NCBI RefSeq assembly: GCF_006716265.1
Contig: NZ_VFOS01000002.1
Span: 1-64,000, forward strand
Length of the DNA stretch: 64,000 nucleotides
DNA from: Rarobacter faecitabidus
GTDB lineage: Bacteria > Actinomycetota > Actinomycetes > Actinomycetales > Cellulomonadaceae
Direction: 5' to 3'
This document shows, one piece after another, positions 7,470-16,625 of the stretch (position 1 is the stretch's first letter; the number at the start of each line of letters is the position of its first letter). The notes beneath the pieces are model-generated. The model was given only the letters and a program-made list of their open reading frames with translations, searched no databases and had not been told where the DNA came from. Both the position numbers and the translations under genes were made by a program.

Positions 7470-9858
7470 ATTTGTCATGCCCGGGGCTTCGTTCGCGCGC
7501 GGGGGATCCAACCTGGGCCTGGGTTCGAGCCTGAGCCGGGAGCGTGACGCGGATCGTGGTTCCGGCCGATGCGGTGCGGGGGGTCTCGGCGCCGATGCTC
7601 GCGGCGCGGGGGTTATTGGACGAGTCCTGCGTCCCGTTCGGGTCAGCAGTGCTGGGGGGAGCCACGGTCGACACGATCGCGAAGGTGCCACCGAGTTCCT
7701 CGGCGCGCTCGCGCATCGAGCTCAGGCCGACGCCCGCGTTCGCGTCCGCGAAGCCGTGGCCGTCGTCGCGAACCTCGACCACGACCGAGCTGCCGAGGTC
7801 ATCGCCACCGGGGACGCCGCGCACCCGCAGTTCGCAGCGGCTCGGGCCGGAGTGGCGGTGGACGTTCATCAGCGCCTCGGCGGCGATGTGATAGATCGCC
7901 ACCTGGTGGCTCGCGGGTAGCTCCGCTCCCGGCGCAACGTGAGCGGTGACGAGCAGCGCACCGCTGCTGAACCGGTCGGCGAGCCGCGCCAGTGCCCCCG
8001 CGAGGTCGCCGTCCTCGAGCTCGGCTGGCGCCATCGAGCGGCTGATGAGCCGGATGTCGTCGCCGCGCCGGGCGAGTTCGTCGTGCACGCGTTCGAGCAT
8101 GCCGCGCGCCTTGTCCGGGTCGGCGGCGAGTTGGTTGATCGCGGCGCCCACCGCGAGCCGGAGCCCTGCGATGGCGGGACCGAGCCCGTCGTGCAGGTCA
8201 CGGCGTAGCGAGCGGCGTTCGTCCTGGCGGATGTCGACCAGTCGTGCCCGGGCGGTCGTGAGCGACGAGTTGAGTTGCTGCAGGTCGACGACGATCGCGA
8301 GCAGTCGCGCCACCTGTTCCAGCGCCGACAGGGTGCGGGCATCGAGCCTTTCACCGGGGCGCGATGCGACCACGAGCGTGCCGACCTCGCGCCCGCGGCT
8401 GACGAGCGCGAGGGAGTCCTCGTCCTGCGCGCTGGGCACACTCGCGCTGCCCGTGGGATTGATGCGCACGGCCGCGAGCCGCATTCCGTCCCGCAGCGAC
8501 TCGGCGATCACCCCGAGGTCGCCGGTGCCGTCGTCGAGGCTTGACCAGACTGCCGTGCTTGCGCGCCGCGGCGTAGCGAGCGCGCCGTAGACCAGGTGGT
8601 CCACGCGCTGCTGAACGCGTCGCCGCGCGGGGGTGATGGCCAGCGTCACGGCGCCGATGGCGATGGCCACCGAAACGGACGAGTCGACGGGAAGCCACGC
8701 ACCGACCAAGCCGATGATGATGAAGTAGCTTGCGACGACGATCACCGTCATCACGGTCCAGGTCAGCCAGCGGCTCACGGTCGCGTCCACGCCCCAGAGC
8801 CTGCGCCCGAGTACGAGCACCAGGACGGCCCCGGGCAGGAACGCCTGGGCGATGATGAGGGCGGTGCCGGACACCTCGGCGGCGGCGTCCGCCAGTTCGG
8901 GGCCGACGGGCCACAAGAAGAGGACGAAGGCGACGATCAGCAGGGCCTGAGCCGCGATGAGCCAGCCGATGCCGGTGCGAGGCCGACCGGCCGCGCGCTC
9001 CGCTCGCCACCACGAGATCAGGTAGGCGAGGGCGAGGACGCCGATCCCGGTGATCACCCACTCGGGCCACAGGCCTAGGCGTCCGGTGAAGCCCTGCCAT
9101 GAGGCCACTGAGAGGGGATTTGGCGGGGAGGGCGGAGGCAGGAGGATAGTCGCGTTGCGTACCGTGGCGAGCACGATCGCGACGGCGGCGATCGACAACG
9201 CCGCAGCGGGCACGAGCGTTCGCGCACGTTCGCGCCAGGAGCGCGTCTGCAGTCTCCCTTCGCCGTGCGGAAGCGCGATGCCGGCTTCGCCGTGCGGAAG
9301 CGCGGTGCCGGCTCGGCCGTGCGGAAGCGCGGTGCCGGGTTCGGTGTGCGGAAGCGCGGCGCCGGGTTCGGCGGGGCGGGCCTCCGGAGCCGATGGGTGC
9401 CGGACGCCGCCACGGATAAGCCACGGGAGGACCGCGATCAGGCCGTAGGTGCCGGGCATCCACATCCAGATGCGCCCGTAGGCGAAGATGCCCTGGCCCG
9501 GCAGGGAGAAGGGGCGGCCGCCCAGCGCGTCGTACTGCTCGCCGAACGCGACCAGCGCGCAGCCGAGAGCGAGCGCCATGAGCACCCACACCGCCGCGGC
9601 GCGCACGCGGGGCAGGAGGATGAGGACCACGATCGGGTAGATCGCGGTGACGGTCAGGTCCATGATCCAGTCCGCGAGGATGTCCGGGACGTCGCCCGTG
9701 ACCAGATGCAGCACGATCGCCGCTGCGCCGAGCCCCCAGCACACGCCGGCGAACGCCCACGCGGCCACCGTCCAGCCGCGAGTCGGCCGCGCCGATTCGC
9801 CGGTCGTGTCCGCGTGACGGTGCGCCGCGGCCTCCCCTGACGCCGGAGATCCGGTCAC
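7447..9858 (-). CDS. Membrane sensor histidine kinase (HisKA_3 type)
   Basis: An 803-residue protein starting at GTG (9858). The first 400 residues carry about eight or more membrane helices with cytoplasmic or extracytoplasmic loops. One loop contains four 9-residue repeats of the type PGTALPHGR. The kinase core has the HisKA_3 H-box ERRSLRRDLHDGLGP, with the phospho-acceptor His at about residue 556, and an HATPase_c domain with EVRDDGHGFADANAGVGL. This arrangement is the NarX/LiaS class, which normally pairs with a NarL-type regulator. The gene lies just downstream of the SARP-receiver gene on the same strand and is very likely its partner. Confidence 0.88.
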   Translation of the reverse strand: MTGSPASGEAAAHRHADTTGESARPTRGWTVAAWAFAGVCWGLGAAAIVLHLVTGDVPDILADWIMDLTVTAIYPIVVLILLPRVRAAAVWVLMALALGCALVAFGEQYDALGGRPFSLPGQGIFAYGRIWMWMPGTYGLIAVLPWLIRGGVRHPSAPEARPAEPGAALPHTEPGTALPHGRAGTALPHGEAGIALPHGEGRLQTRSWRERARTLVPAAALSIAAVAIVLATVRNATILLPPPSPPNPLSVASWQGFTGRLGLWPEWVITGIGVLALAYLISWWRAERAAGRPRTGIGWLIAAQALLIVAFVLFLWPVGPELADAAAEVSGTALIIAQAFLPGAVLVLVLGRRLWGVDATVSRWLTWTVMTVIVVASYFIIIGLVGAWLPVDSSVSVAIAIGAVTLAITPARRRVQQRVDHLVYGALATPRRASTAVWSSLDDGTGDLGVIAESLRDGMRLAAVRINPTGSASVPSAQDEDSLALVSRGREVGTLVVASRPGERLDARTLSALEQVARLLAIVVDLQQLNSSLTTARARLVDIRQDERRSLRRDLHDGLGPAIAGLRLAVGAAINQLAADPDKARGMLERVHDELARRGDDIRLISRSMAPAELEDGDLAGALARLADRFSSGALLVTAHVAPGAELPASHQVAIYHIAAEALMNVHRHSGPSRCELRVRGVPGGDDLGSSVVVEVRDDGHGFADANAGVGLSSMRERAEELGGTFAIVSTVAPPSTADPNGTQDSSNNPRAASIGAETPRTASAGTTIRVTLPAQARTQAQVGSPARERSPGHDKSPAAQLS
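9262..9369 (-). repeat. Four 27-bp tandem repeats inside the histidine-kinase gene
   Basis: Four near-identical 27-bp units begin at 9262, 9289, 9316 and 9343 and share the core GTGCGGAAGCGCG. They encode a 9-residue repeat in a loop between membrane helices. The copy number may vary between strains by slippage without breaking the frame. Confidence 0.85.
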
Positions 9859-9928
9859 CGCTTCGACCCGTCGTCTTGCGCGTCAGCCGGCGCCGTGGGC
9901 CGGGTCACCGCTTCGACCCGTCGTCTTG
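9853..9928. repeat. 26-bp direct repeat at the SARP/kinase junction
   Basis: The same 26 bases occur at 9853-9878 and 9903-9928. Both copies contain the last codons of the SARP-receiver gene (DDGSKR) followed by TGA. In the downstream copy this TGA overlaps the GTG start of the kinase gene (GTGA). The simplest reading is a local duplication that split an ancestral GTGA overlap while leaving a coupled start for the kinase. Confidence 0.8.
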
Positions 9929-11302
9929 GCGGCCCGACAGCGCCTCGCGCACGACGCGCGCGGCAACCCTGTCCACGACGAATCCGCCGCGGGCGACGGT
10001 GTGAATGGCTCGTTCGATCTCGTCGGCTTGCGCGGACTTGATCAGGTAGCCGTGTGCGCCCGCGTGCAGCGAGCGATCGACCCAGTCGGGTTCGTCGTGC
10101 ATGGTCATGACGAGCACTTTCAGGCCGGGATGGACGCCCAGGAGTTCGCGCGTCAGCTCGATTCCCGATGCTCCATCCAGGTCGAGATCCATCAGCAGAA
10201 CATCCACCTCCCCTGTGACCTGCTCGCGCGCGGTGTCCGGCCCGTCGGCATCGACCACGACGCTGAGGCCCGGCAGGCTCTCGAGCAACCCGACCATCCC
10301 CATGCGGAAGATCGGATGGTCGTCCACGATGCCGACCTTGAGCGTGGGGGCGTCCGCCTGGGCCAATGCGGGGGCGGGAGGAGCGGCGGAGGCCTCGTCC
10401 GCCGCGCCCTTCCCACTCCCCTGCGCAACGGCGCCAGCGATACCGGTCGGGGCGTCGCCGTTCCCACCCGCGGTTTCGTGGCTTCCGGGAAGGACGAGTT
10501 CCCCGAGGCGCTGCTGGAGCAGTTGCTCCTCCAGCGCGGCGATGGCCGGTGACGGATCCAGTCCTTGATCATCGAGCAGGTCCGAGCGGAACGCGCGCAG
10601 GGTGGCGAGCGCATCAACCTGGCGTCCGGCCTGCGCAAACGCGACGGCGCGCAGCATGGCGAGGGATTCGCGGTGCTGTTGGACGCTCGCCAGGGACTCG
10701 AGTCCTGCGATGGCACCGTGCGCGTCCCCGAGGGCGATGCGCATGGCTGCGCGCAGTTCGTGCGCCTGGACGCGCAGTTCCTCGAGGCGCGAGCGTTCGC
10801 CGTGCGCGGCGAGGGAATCGTCGAGTTCGGCGTACGGTTCGCCGCGCCATAGGTCCAGGGCGTCGTCCAAGGCGGATGCGGCGAGCGCGACCTCGGTCCG
10901 ATCGGGCGGCGTGGCGGGCTGCCAGGGACGGTTGGAAGGGGCGGAGAACGCGGCGCGCGCCTGCTCCACGGCGGCTTCGAATCGCCCGGCATCCGTGTTT
11001 GCGGCGTCCAGTGTGAGCATGTAGCCGGTCGAGGTCGTCACGATGAGGCGGGCCTCGGCGCGCGGTGCGCGGGATGGTTCGAGCGCCTTGCGCAGCCCCG
11101 AGACGTAGCCCTGCAGGACGACGGCGTGGCTGGCCGGCGGATCGTCCCACATAGCCTCGACGATCGCGCCGATCGACAGCGAATGGCCGCGATGCATCGC
11201 GAGCACGGCGAGGAGGCGGCGCTGCTTGCGGGCGCCGAGATCGATAGTCGAGCCGTCATCGCGCTGCGCGACGAGGGGGCCGAGCACTCCTAGGTTCACC
11301 AT
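9905..11302 (-). CDS. SARP-type regulator with C-terminal receiver domain
   Basis: I start at the ATG at 11302 (about 465 residues). Residues 1-95 form an OmpR-like winged helix (LGVLGPLVAQRDDG, RKQRRLLAVLAMHRGHSLSI, LQGYVSGLRKAL). About 100-260 form a BTAD helical-repeat domain, the layout of SARP activators. After an Ala/Gly-rich linker comes a receiver domain: VGIVDDHPIFRMGM with the acidic pair, VDVLLMDLDLDG with the phospho-acceptor Asp at about residue 372, and GAHGYLIKSA with the conserved Lys. The receiver is NarL-like, but the usual C-terminal LuxR helix-turn-helix is missing. DNA binding must therefore come from the N-terminal SARP domain. It is directly upstream of its probable kinase. 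Confidence 0.85.
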   Translation of the reverse strand: MVNLGVLGPLVAQRDDGSTIDLGARKQRRLLAVLAMHRGHSLSIGAIVEAMWDDPPASHAVVLQGYVSGLRKALEPSRAPRAEARLIVTTSTGYMLTLDAANTDAGRFEAAVEQARAAFSAPSNRPWQPATPPDRTEVALAASALDDALDLWRGEPYAELDDSLAAHGERSRLEELRVQAHELRAAMRIALGDAHGAIAGLESLASVQQHRESLAMLRAVAFAQAGRQVDALATLRAFRSDLLDDQGLDPSPAIAALEEQLLQQRLGELVLPGSHETAGGNGDAPTGIAGAVAQGSGKGAADEASAAPPAPALAQADAPTLKVGIVDDHPIFRMGMVGLLESLPGLSVVVDADGPDTAREQVTGEVDVLLMDLDLDGASGIELTRELLGVHPGLKVLVMTMHDEPDWVDRSLHAGAHGYLIKSAQADEIERAIHTVARGGFVVDRVAARVVREALSGRQDDGSKR

Positions 11303-11482
11303 GTCGAGCGTATCCGCTCTAGGGCATCCCGGAAAGGTATCCACAGGCCGTTCGCCGACTTCTTTAGTCAGGAGCCAGTGGCACTCAAGTGGGGGCTAAG
11401 CCGCCCTGCGGCGCCCGACCCTAGCGTGATCGCTACCAACGGCAGATTCTGCGCAATGCGCGGCGATTGAAAGGAACACGAG

Positions 11483-14011
11483 ATGAGAATGCGTCGAGGG
11501 GGCGCCACTCACACCGGTCCGGCGGGTGAGAGGTGGGAGCTGGGCGAGTTCGAGCGCGGCCTGCGCGAGAACCTGAGCGTCAGGAACGTGCCGGATCTGC
11601 CCGGCATGGGCGGAGTGGCTGGGTTACCGCGCGATGACCGCGCGCCCCGCCTGGAGCGGGCGCCGCGTGCGCTGCGGACCGCAACGAATCCGCGGGGCCG
11701 GCTCGCCGCATGGCTTCGCCCGCTGAGGACGAAGAGGGCGCTCATCGCTGGTCAGGTCGGCGCAGATGGGCTGGCCGCTCAGGGACGAGGCCTGCGTCGC
11801 GCCGCACGATCCGTCCCCACCTTGGCGCTCGCGGCCGCCATCGGCATCGGAGGGGCACTGACGGGAGGCGTCGTCGCGCAGGCCGCCGGTTCACCCTCGG
11901 GAGCGACAGGCGGGATCGCGGTGGAGAACTCGTCCATCACGGCCGCCGCCCAGCCGGTCTATTCCACGGTGCTGAGCGGCTGGGGTGCGACTGCCCCGAC
12001 GGCCATCCCGGCGGCACTCACGGATGCCAGCCGGCTGATCGCCGACGTCTCGGCGGGCCGCGACCATGCGCTCGCCGTCACGACGGACGGGAAATTGTGG
12101 GCCTGGGGTGACTCCCCGTACGGGCAGGGCAGCGTGCCGGAGGACATCGCCCAGCGCAAGTTCAAGGCGGTCGCCGCCGGGGCGCAGTTCTCTCTCGCGC
12201 TGACCGAGGACGGCAAGGTGCTGGCGTGGGGCTCACCGATCAGCAATGTCCTGAAGGTCCCCGCTGCGCTCGCCACCCGCAACGTCGTCGCCATCAGCGC
12301 GGGGCTGCGGCACGCGGTCGCGATGGACGACACGGGCAAGCTCTGGGCGTGGGGCAACAACGACTACGAGCAGGGCTCGATCCCGGACTGGGTTCAGCAG
12401 GCGGGCGTGGTCGCATTCGATTCGGGCTGGGACTTCAACGTCGCCATGACGGCCGATCACCGCGTTCTAGTGTGGGGTGACGGCAACGCCGGGCAGTTGG
12501 TGGTGCCCGCGAGCCTCACCGGCAAGACGGTGACGCAGATCGCCGCCGGATCGCAGCACATCCTCGCGCTGACCAACGACGGGCAGATCCACGCCTGGGG
12601 AAGCAATTCGCACGGCCAGTTGAACGTGCCGACGGACGGGAATGACACCTTCTACCGGATCGCCGCCGGCGTGGACGTGTCGGTGGCGATGAGCGCGCGC
12701 TATTCCACCCCCCGGGTGTTCGGCGACAAGACCGGGACGATCGGCACGCCGCCTGCCGTAAGTGGCATGCCGGAGAATCTGGCTGTCGGCAGGGGCTTCG
12801 CCCTGTACGGCGTGCCGCGGTTGAAAATCGTCACAGGCGGTGCCATCTCGGGTAGCGGCCGGGTGGGAGAGCCGCTGACGGGCGAGTGGGCCACGTTCAA
12901 GCCCATCGACCCGGCCACGAAGGTCGGGACGTGGTGGCGGGACAACGTCGCCATCGCGACGGGTCAGACCTACACCCCGGTTGCCGCCGACGTGGGCAAG
13001 ACGTTGAAGTTCACCACGCGCGCCGTCCTGGACGGGTATACATCCGATGTGGGGCCGCTGTCACCGCAGATCGTCGTGATGCCGGGGGTGCTGACCGCGA
13101 GCGATCTACGCCTGGAGGGAGAGGCGAAGGTCGGCAAGACGCTGACGATGACCCTGACGTCCAATCCCGTGCCCGACGCGATATGGTCCGACTGGCACTG
13201 GGATGGCAAATACCAGAAGACGACGTGGGACGGGAAGCTGGTGGTGCCCGCCGAGGCGCTGGGGCACGAGATCACGCTGAACGTTGCGCTCAAGAAGGAC
13301 GGCTATACCGATCTGTTCGTCGGGTCGATCACGACCAGTCCCGTGGTTGCCGCGGATCCGGATCCCGGTGAGGATCCGTGTGACGTTGGGGTAGGCGGAC
13401 GTGGCGGGGGCGCGGGCGACGATTCCTGCGAGGAACCTAATGATCCGGATCCGGGCACCAAGCCGGTGTTGAAGGCTGAGACGCCGGCTCGGATCGTGGG
13501 AACGGCCCGTGTCGGGTCTGTGCTGACGGCGACCCCGCCCGCAGTGAAGCCGGCCGCTACGTTCACCTACCAGTGGCTTCGCGGTGGCGCGCCCATCAAG
13601 GGCGCCACGGGGCGGACCTTGAAGCTCGGCGCGGCCGACCTGGGGGCGCGGATCGCCGTGCGCGTGACCGCGGCCAAGGCTGGGTACGCGAGCGTGTCGT
13701 CCGTCTCCTCGCCGACGGGCGGCGTGGTCAAGGGCAATCTCACCGGCCTGAAGCGCGCGAAACTCGGCGGCAAGGCCAAGACCGGCAAGAAGGTCAAGGT
13801 GCGCGCCGCGCGGCCTCGCATCGCCGGCATCAAGGTGACCTATCGGTGGTATCGGGGCGGCAAGAAAATCGCCGGGAAGCGCGGAACGGTCGCCTCGTAC
13901 AAGGTGCGCAGCGGAGACCGCGGGAAGAGGTTGCGCGTGAAAGTCACCTACGGGGCACCCGGGTATGCGAGCCGGTCCGTGTGGTCGGTGAAGTCGAGTA
14001 AGGTCCGCTAG
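11483..14011 (+). CDS. RCC1-repeat surface protein with Ig-like modules
   Basis: An 842-residue protein with an AAAGGAA ribosome site. About 110 basic residues precede a single hydrophobic segment (TLALAAAIGIGGALTGGVVA), which may be an unusually placed signal or anchor helix. Residues about 150-430 contain RCC1/BNR-type blades (VTTDGKLWAWGDSPYGQGS, LTEDGKVLAWGS, MDDTGKLWAWGNNDYEQGS, LTNDGQIHAWGSNSHGQLN). The C-terminal half holds several Ig-like modules with the W-x-R-G-x-x-I pattern, ending in the basic VKVTYGAPGYASRS type shared with other proteins in this window. An Asp/Pro/Glu linker sits around residue 635. Likely surface exposed; ligand unknown. Confidence 0.8.
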   Translation: MRMRRGGATHTGPAGERWELGEFERGLRENLSVRNVPDLPGMGGVAGLPRDDRAPRLERAPRALRTATNPRGRLAAWLRPLRTKRALIAGQVGADGLAAQGRGLRRAARSVPTLALAAAIGIGGALTGGVVAQAAGSPSGATGGIAVENSSITAAAQPVYSTVLSGWGATAPTAIPAALTDASRLIADVSAGRDHALAVTTDGKLWAWGDSPYGQGSVPEDIAQRKFKAVAAGAQFSLALTEDGKVLAWGSPISNVLKVPAALATRNVVAISAGLRHAVAMDDTGKLWAWGNNDYEQGSIPDWVQQAGVVAFDSGWDFNVAMTADHRVLVWGDGNAGQLVVPASLTGKTVTQIAAGSQHILALTNDGQIHAWGSNSHGQLNVPTDGNDTFYRIAAGVDVSVAMSARYSTPRVFGDKTGTIGTPPAVSGMPENLAVGRGFALYGVPRLKIVTGGAISGSGRVGEPLTGEWATFKPIDPATKVGTWWRDNVAIATGQTYTPVAADVGKTLKFTTRAVLDGYTSDVGPLSPQIVVMPGVLTASDLRLEGEAKVGKTLTMTLTSNPVPDAIWSDWHWDGKYQKTTWDGKLVVPAEALGHEITLNVALKKDGYTDLFVGSITTSPVVAADPDPGEDPCDVGVGGRGGGAGDDSCEEPNDPDPGTKPVLKAETPARIVGTARVGSVLTATPPAVKPAATFTYQWLRGGAPIKGATGRTLKLGAADLGARIAVRVTAAKAGYASVSSVSSPTGGVVKGNLTGLKRAKLGGKAKTGKKVKVRAARPRIAGIKVTYRWYRGGKKIAGKRGTVASYKVRSGDRGKRLRVKVTYGAPGYASRSVWSVKSSKVR

Positions 14012-14032
14012 GCGGCCGCTGACGGTGGACGA

Positions 14033-14068
14033 CTCCCCCGGACCGGGCCGGGGCCTGGTCCGGGGGAG
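14033..14068 (+). terminator. Terminator after the RCC1 gene
   Basis: A perfect 12-base inverted repeat, CTCCCCCGGACC (14033-14044) with GGTCCGGGGGAG (14057-14068), around a 12-base loop, 22 bp after the stop codon. Confidence 0.7.
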
Positions 14069-14229
14069 GACTTGCCCGCGGGGGGTGGTACCCCGCCGGC
14101 GCGGAGGTCGGTCGCGCGTGCGACCCGGTCGATCTCCGGTCCAGTCGGACGCAGGCTCGGCCGGGCCTTGGCGCCGGTTCCGAGGGAGTCGATCGACTTG
14201 CCGCCGCGCGTCGCAGGAGGTTAGCGGGC

Positions 14230-14487
14230 CTAGAACTTGGGTGCGGCGGGATTCTTGATGTCCACCGAGTACAGGAACCAGACGTACTTGCCGGAATTGC
14301 CTGACCAGTACGTTTCGCCATCCACCCACACCAGCCGGTTGCCCGCCACAACGGGTGTGGCCGTGAGCGCGAAGTTAACGTTCTTCCACTTGCTCGTCTT
14401 CAGCACTCTGCCATCGGCCGCTATGAGCTGATAGACGAGCGTGTTCTTGCCCTTCCGGGTCTGCGTGGAATACAGCACGATGGATCG
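14230..14487 (-). pseudogene. 3' remnant of a secreted propeller-type protein
   Basis: About 80 codons in frame on the minus strand read as the end of a beta-propeller protein (IVLYSTQTRKGKNTLVYQLI, ATPVVAGNRLVWVDG, WFLYSVDIKNPAAPKF, then stop). Upstream the frame continues only as low-complexity Arg-rich shadow sequence with no start or signal peptide, and it runs into the DoxX-like gene. The 5' portion appears to have been deleted. Confidence 0.5.
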
Positions 14488-14617
14488 GTTAGGCGGCGCC
14501 GTCCTGCAGACGCGCCGCCGCGGGCGGCGGGCCGCTTCCGTCCTCACCCGCCACCCGGACTGGCCCGCCATCCGCCTACCGGTTGCGCATCGCAGTAGAG
14601 CGCGATGCCATGGTGGT

Positions 14618-14992
14618 ATGCGATCTCTGGTGCGGGTGCTGTTGGGCGGACTGCTAGTCGGCGCGGGCGTGAGCCACCTGACGGTGGCCCGGGACGAATT
14701 CCAGGCGCAGGTGCCGGAGTTCGTTCCTTTGGACGAGGACGCCACCGTGGTCGCGTCGGGCGTCGTGGAGATAGCCCTCGGGAGCGCACTGCTTCTCGCG
14801 CGAAAGCGGCGCTCCGCGATCGGCCGAGTCGCGGCACTGTTCTTTACGGCCGTTTTCCCCGGCAATGTGTCGCAGTGGCTCCACCACCGCGACGGCTTCG
14901 GCCTCGACACGGACACCAAGCTCTTCGCCCGGTTGTTCTTCCAGCCGGTCCTGGTAGCCGCCGCCCTGTGGTCCACGCGCAAGAAGCGCTGA
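14618..14992 (+). CDS. DoxX-like small membrane protein
   Basis: A 124-residue membrane protein with four hydrophobic segments. The first (RVLLGGLLVGAGVSHLTVA) and second (VVASGVVEIALGSALLLA) fit the DoxX/MauE-like four-helix family, and FPGNVSQWLHHRDGFGLDTD gives the typical G-N-x-x-x-x-x-H loop. The start is taken at the ATG at 14618, where the first helix begins. Members of the family are often membrane components of redox modules, but many are uncharacterised. Confidence 0.65.
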   Translation: MRSLVRVLLGGLLVGAGVSHLTVARDEFQAQVPEFVPLDEDATVVASGVVEIALGSALLLARKRRSAIGRVAALFFTAVFPGNVSQWLHHRDGFGLDTDTKLFARLFFQPVLVAAALWSTRKKR

Positions 14993-15031
14993 GAGGGCGG
15001 GCCAGAGCGTTCGCCGTCAGAGGGCTTCCCG

Positions 15032-16420
15032 TCAGAACTCGAACGGGTAGGGACTCCTCCCCGATCGACCCCAGATCTGCCAGAGACGCCACGCCTTACC
15101 CACGGTGACCGTCGCCCGGTAGGCGGCGAACGCGACGAGCAGCCGCATGGTCCACAACGCCAACTGACTTTGGTCGCAGGTGTATCCGGCGTAGCAGCCA
15201 GGGCTTTCCAGGTTGGCCCAGAGGAACCAGACGAGGAGCAAAGTGGTGCCGATCAGGAAGGCGGCGGTGATCGTCGCCTGGCGCACGAGGCGATTCAGTC
15301 CGCTGGGTGCCTCGTAGCGGAACCGATACGGCCGAGGCGCGCACTGCGCTCGCGGATCCGCGACGGGGCTGCCCGTCTGCTCATCGCGCGGCGCCAAGTG
15401 GGTGACAGCGCTGCCCTCGTTGCGCGGAGGCTCGGCGAGCATCTCGTGGGGGAAGTCGTCGATGACCCGGCAGATCGCGGCCAATCGCGCCGGGAGGCCG
15501 GCCAGGGGCAGGCCATGCTGCACGCGCAGGATCTCGTCGGCGACCCTGACCTCCAGTTCGCCGCCCGTTCTGGCGAAGGGGACGTCGTTGAACAACAGCA
15601 ACGCGAACAGGATGCGCGACGCCAGCGATTCCGGGGGAACGCTGATGTGGTGCCCCGGATGCGCGCTGAGCCGGACCAGGACGTCGCGGCCGGGTTCGGG
15701 ATCGCTACGCAGCAGAAGCGCGGAAGCCGCCGTGCGGTGGAGTTCGTAAACGGGGCGACGCTCGGGTGGCACGCTGACGCCCGTCGCCAGGGCGAGCGGC
15801 CGGGACGCGGTCGCCAGCAGCGTCAGGTCGCGCACCTGCATCTCGACGAGGTCGGCGCCGGATACGCGCGCGAGGAGCGCAGGCAACCCCTCATTGCCGA
15901 TTTCGCGCCGCCACCCCCAGCGCGAACTGTCCATGACTCCGGTGCCGAGCGCCGGCTCGGCGGCCTTACGTGCGAGCCGGGTCAACTCCGTGGGCCGGCG
16001 CCCCAGCCACACCTGATACCAGTGCTCGGGCCGAGCGGCCAGATCGACGGTGGTGCCGCCCGGCATCGACGCGAACAGTTCGTCCGTGACGACGAGCCGC
16101 CCCAGCCGGTCTGCCAGCCCTTGCGCGAGTTCGCTCGGGCGCATGGCGGGCCTCGTCCATCCAAAGGCGTCTGCGTTGATGCACCGCCCTGCGGCGGTGT
16201 CCACGGGAAGGTCGATCAGGTCGGCGGTGGGCATCCCGAAGCCGTTTCCACTACGCACGAAGGCGAGGATGCGATGCTCCTCGAGGAATTCCATGATCTG
16301 GGGCACCAGGTCGGCATCAAGGGGCCGCAGCACATTTAACGGCAGGATGGTGACGGTCTCCAGCACCGACGCGAGGGTCGCGGCGGGGACGCGCGGCATG
16401 GTGTCCCAGGAGATAGACAT
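15032..16420 (-). CDS. Uncharacterised protein with two C-terminal membrane helices
   Basis: A 462-residue protein that I do not recognise. The first 370 residues are soluble and mixed alpha/beta with many Pro and Arg. The C-terminus has two hydrophobic segments (ATITAAFLIGTTLLLVWFLW and LALWTMRLLVAFAAYRATV) joined by a short loop with two Cys (GCYAGYTCDQSQ). It then ends in an aromatic tail, SPYPFEF. No signal peptide is present, so the large domain is probably cytoplasmic. It is divergent from the secreted-protein gene at 16626. Confidence 0.6.
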   Translation of the reverse strand: MSISWDTMPRVPAATLASVLETVTILPLNVLRPLDADLVPQIMEFLEEHRILAFVRSGNGFGMPTADLIDLPVDTAAGRCINADAFGWTRPAMRPSELAQGLADRLGRLVVTDELFASMPGGTTVDLAARPEHWYQVWLGRRPTELTRLARKAAEPALGTGVMDSSRWGWRREIGNEGLPALLARVSGADLVEMQVRDLTLLATASRPLALATGVSVPPERRPVYELHRTAASALLLRSDPEPGRDVLVRLSAHPGHHISVPPESLASRILFALLLFNDVPFARTGGELEVRVADEILRVQHGLPLAGLPARLAAICRVIDDFPHEMLAEPPRNEGSAVTHLAPRDEQTGSPVADPRAQCAPRPYRFRYEAPSGLNRLVRQATITAAFLIGTTLLLVWFLWANLESPGCYAGYTCDQSQLALWTMRLLVAFAAYRATVTVGKAWRLWQIWGRSGRSPYPFEF

Positions 16421-16625
16421 GCGGCCATTGTTCCAGGCGCGCGGTTTTGTGGACGAGGAATCCGCGCCGGCTTGGTGGCGGGATCAGCGCGCCCAACGTC
16501 TTCGCTGCGATGCCAGCCACGGGCGTTCGAGGTGCGGGAGGCCTCGCGCAAGGATAATGACGTCGTAGGCTCGCGACGGAGAACTCGTCCATGAATCCCC
16601 GCGCCCCAACCGAACGGAGCGAAGC

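Noticed and set aside
13106-14329. 407-codon minus-strand frame opposite the RCC1 gene
   Set aside because: Arg/Pro-rich shadow of a well-supported secreted protein gene.
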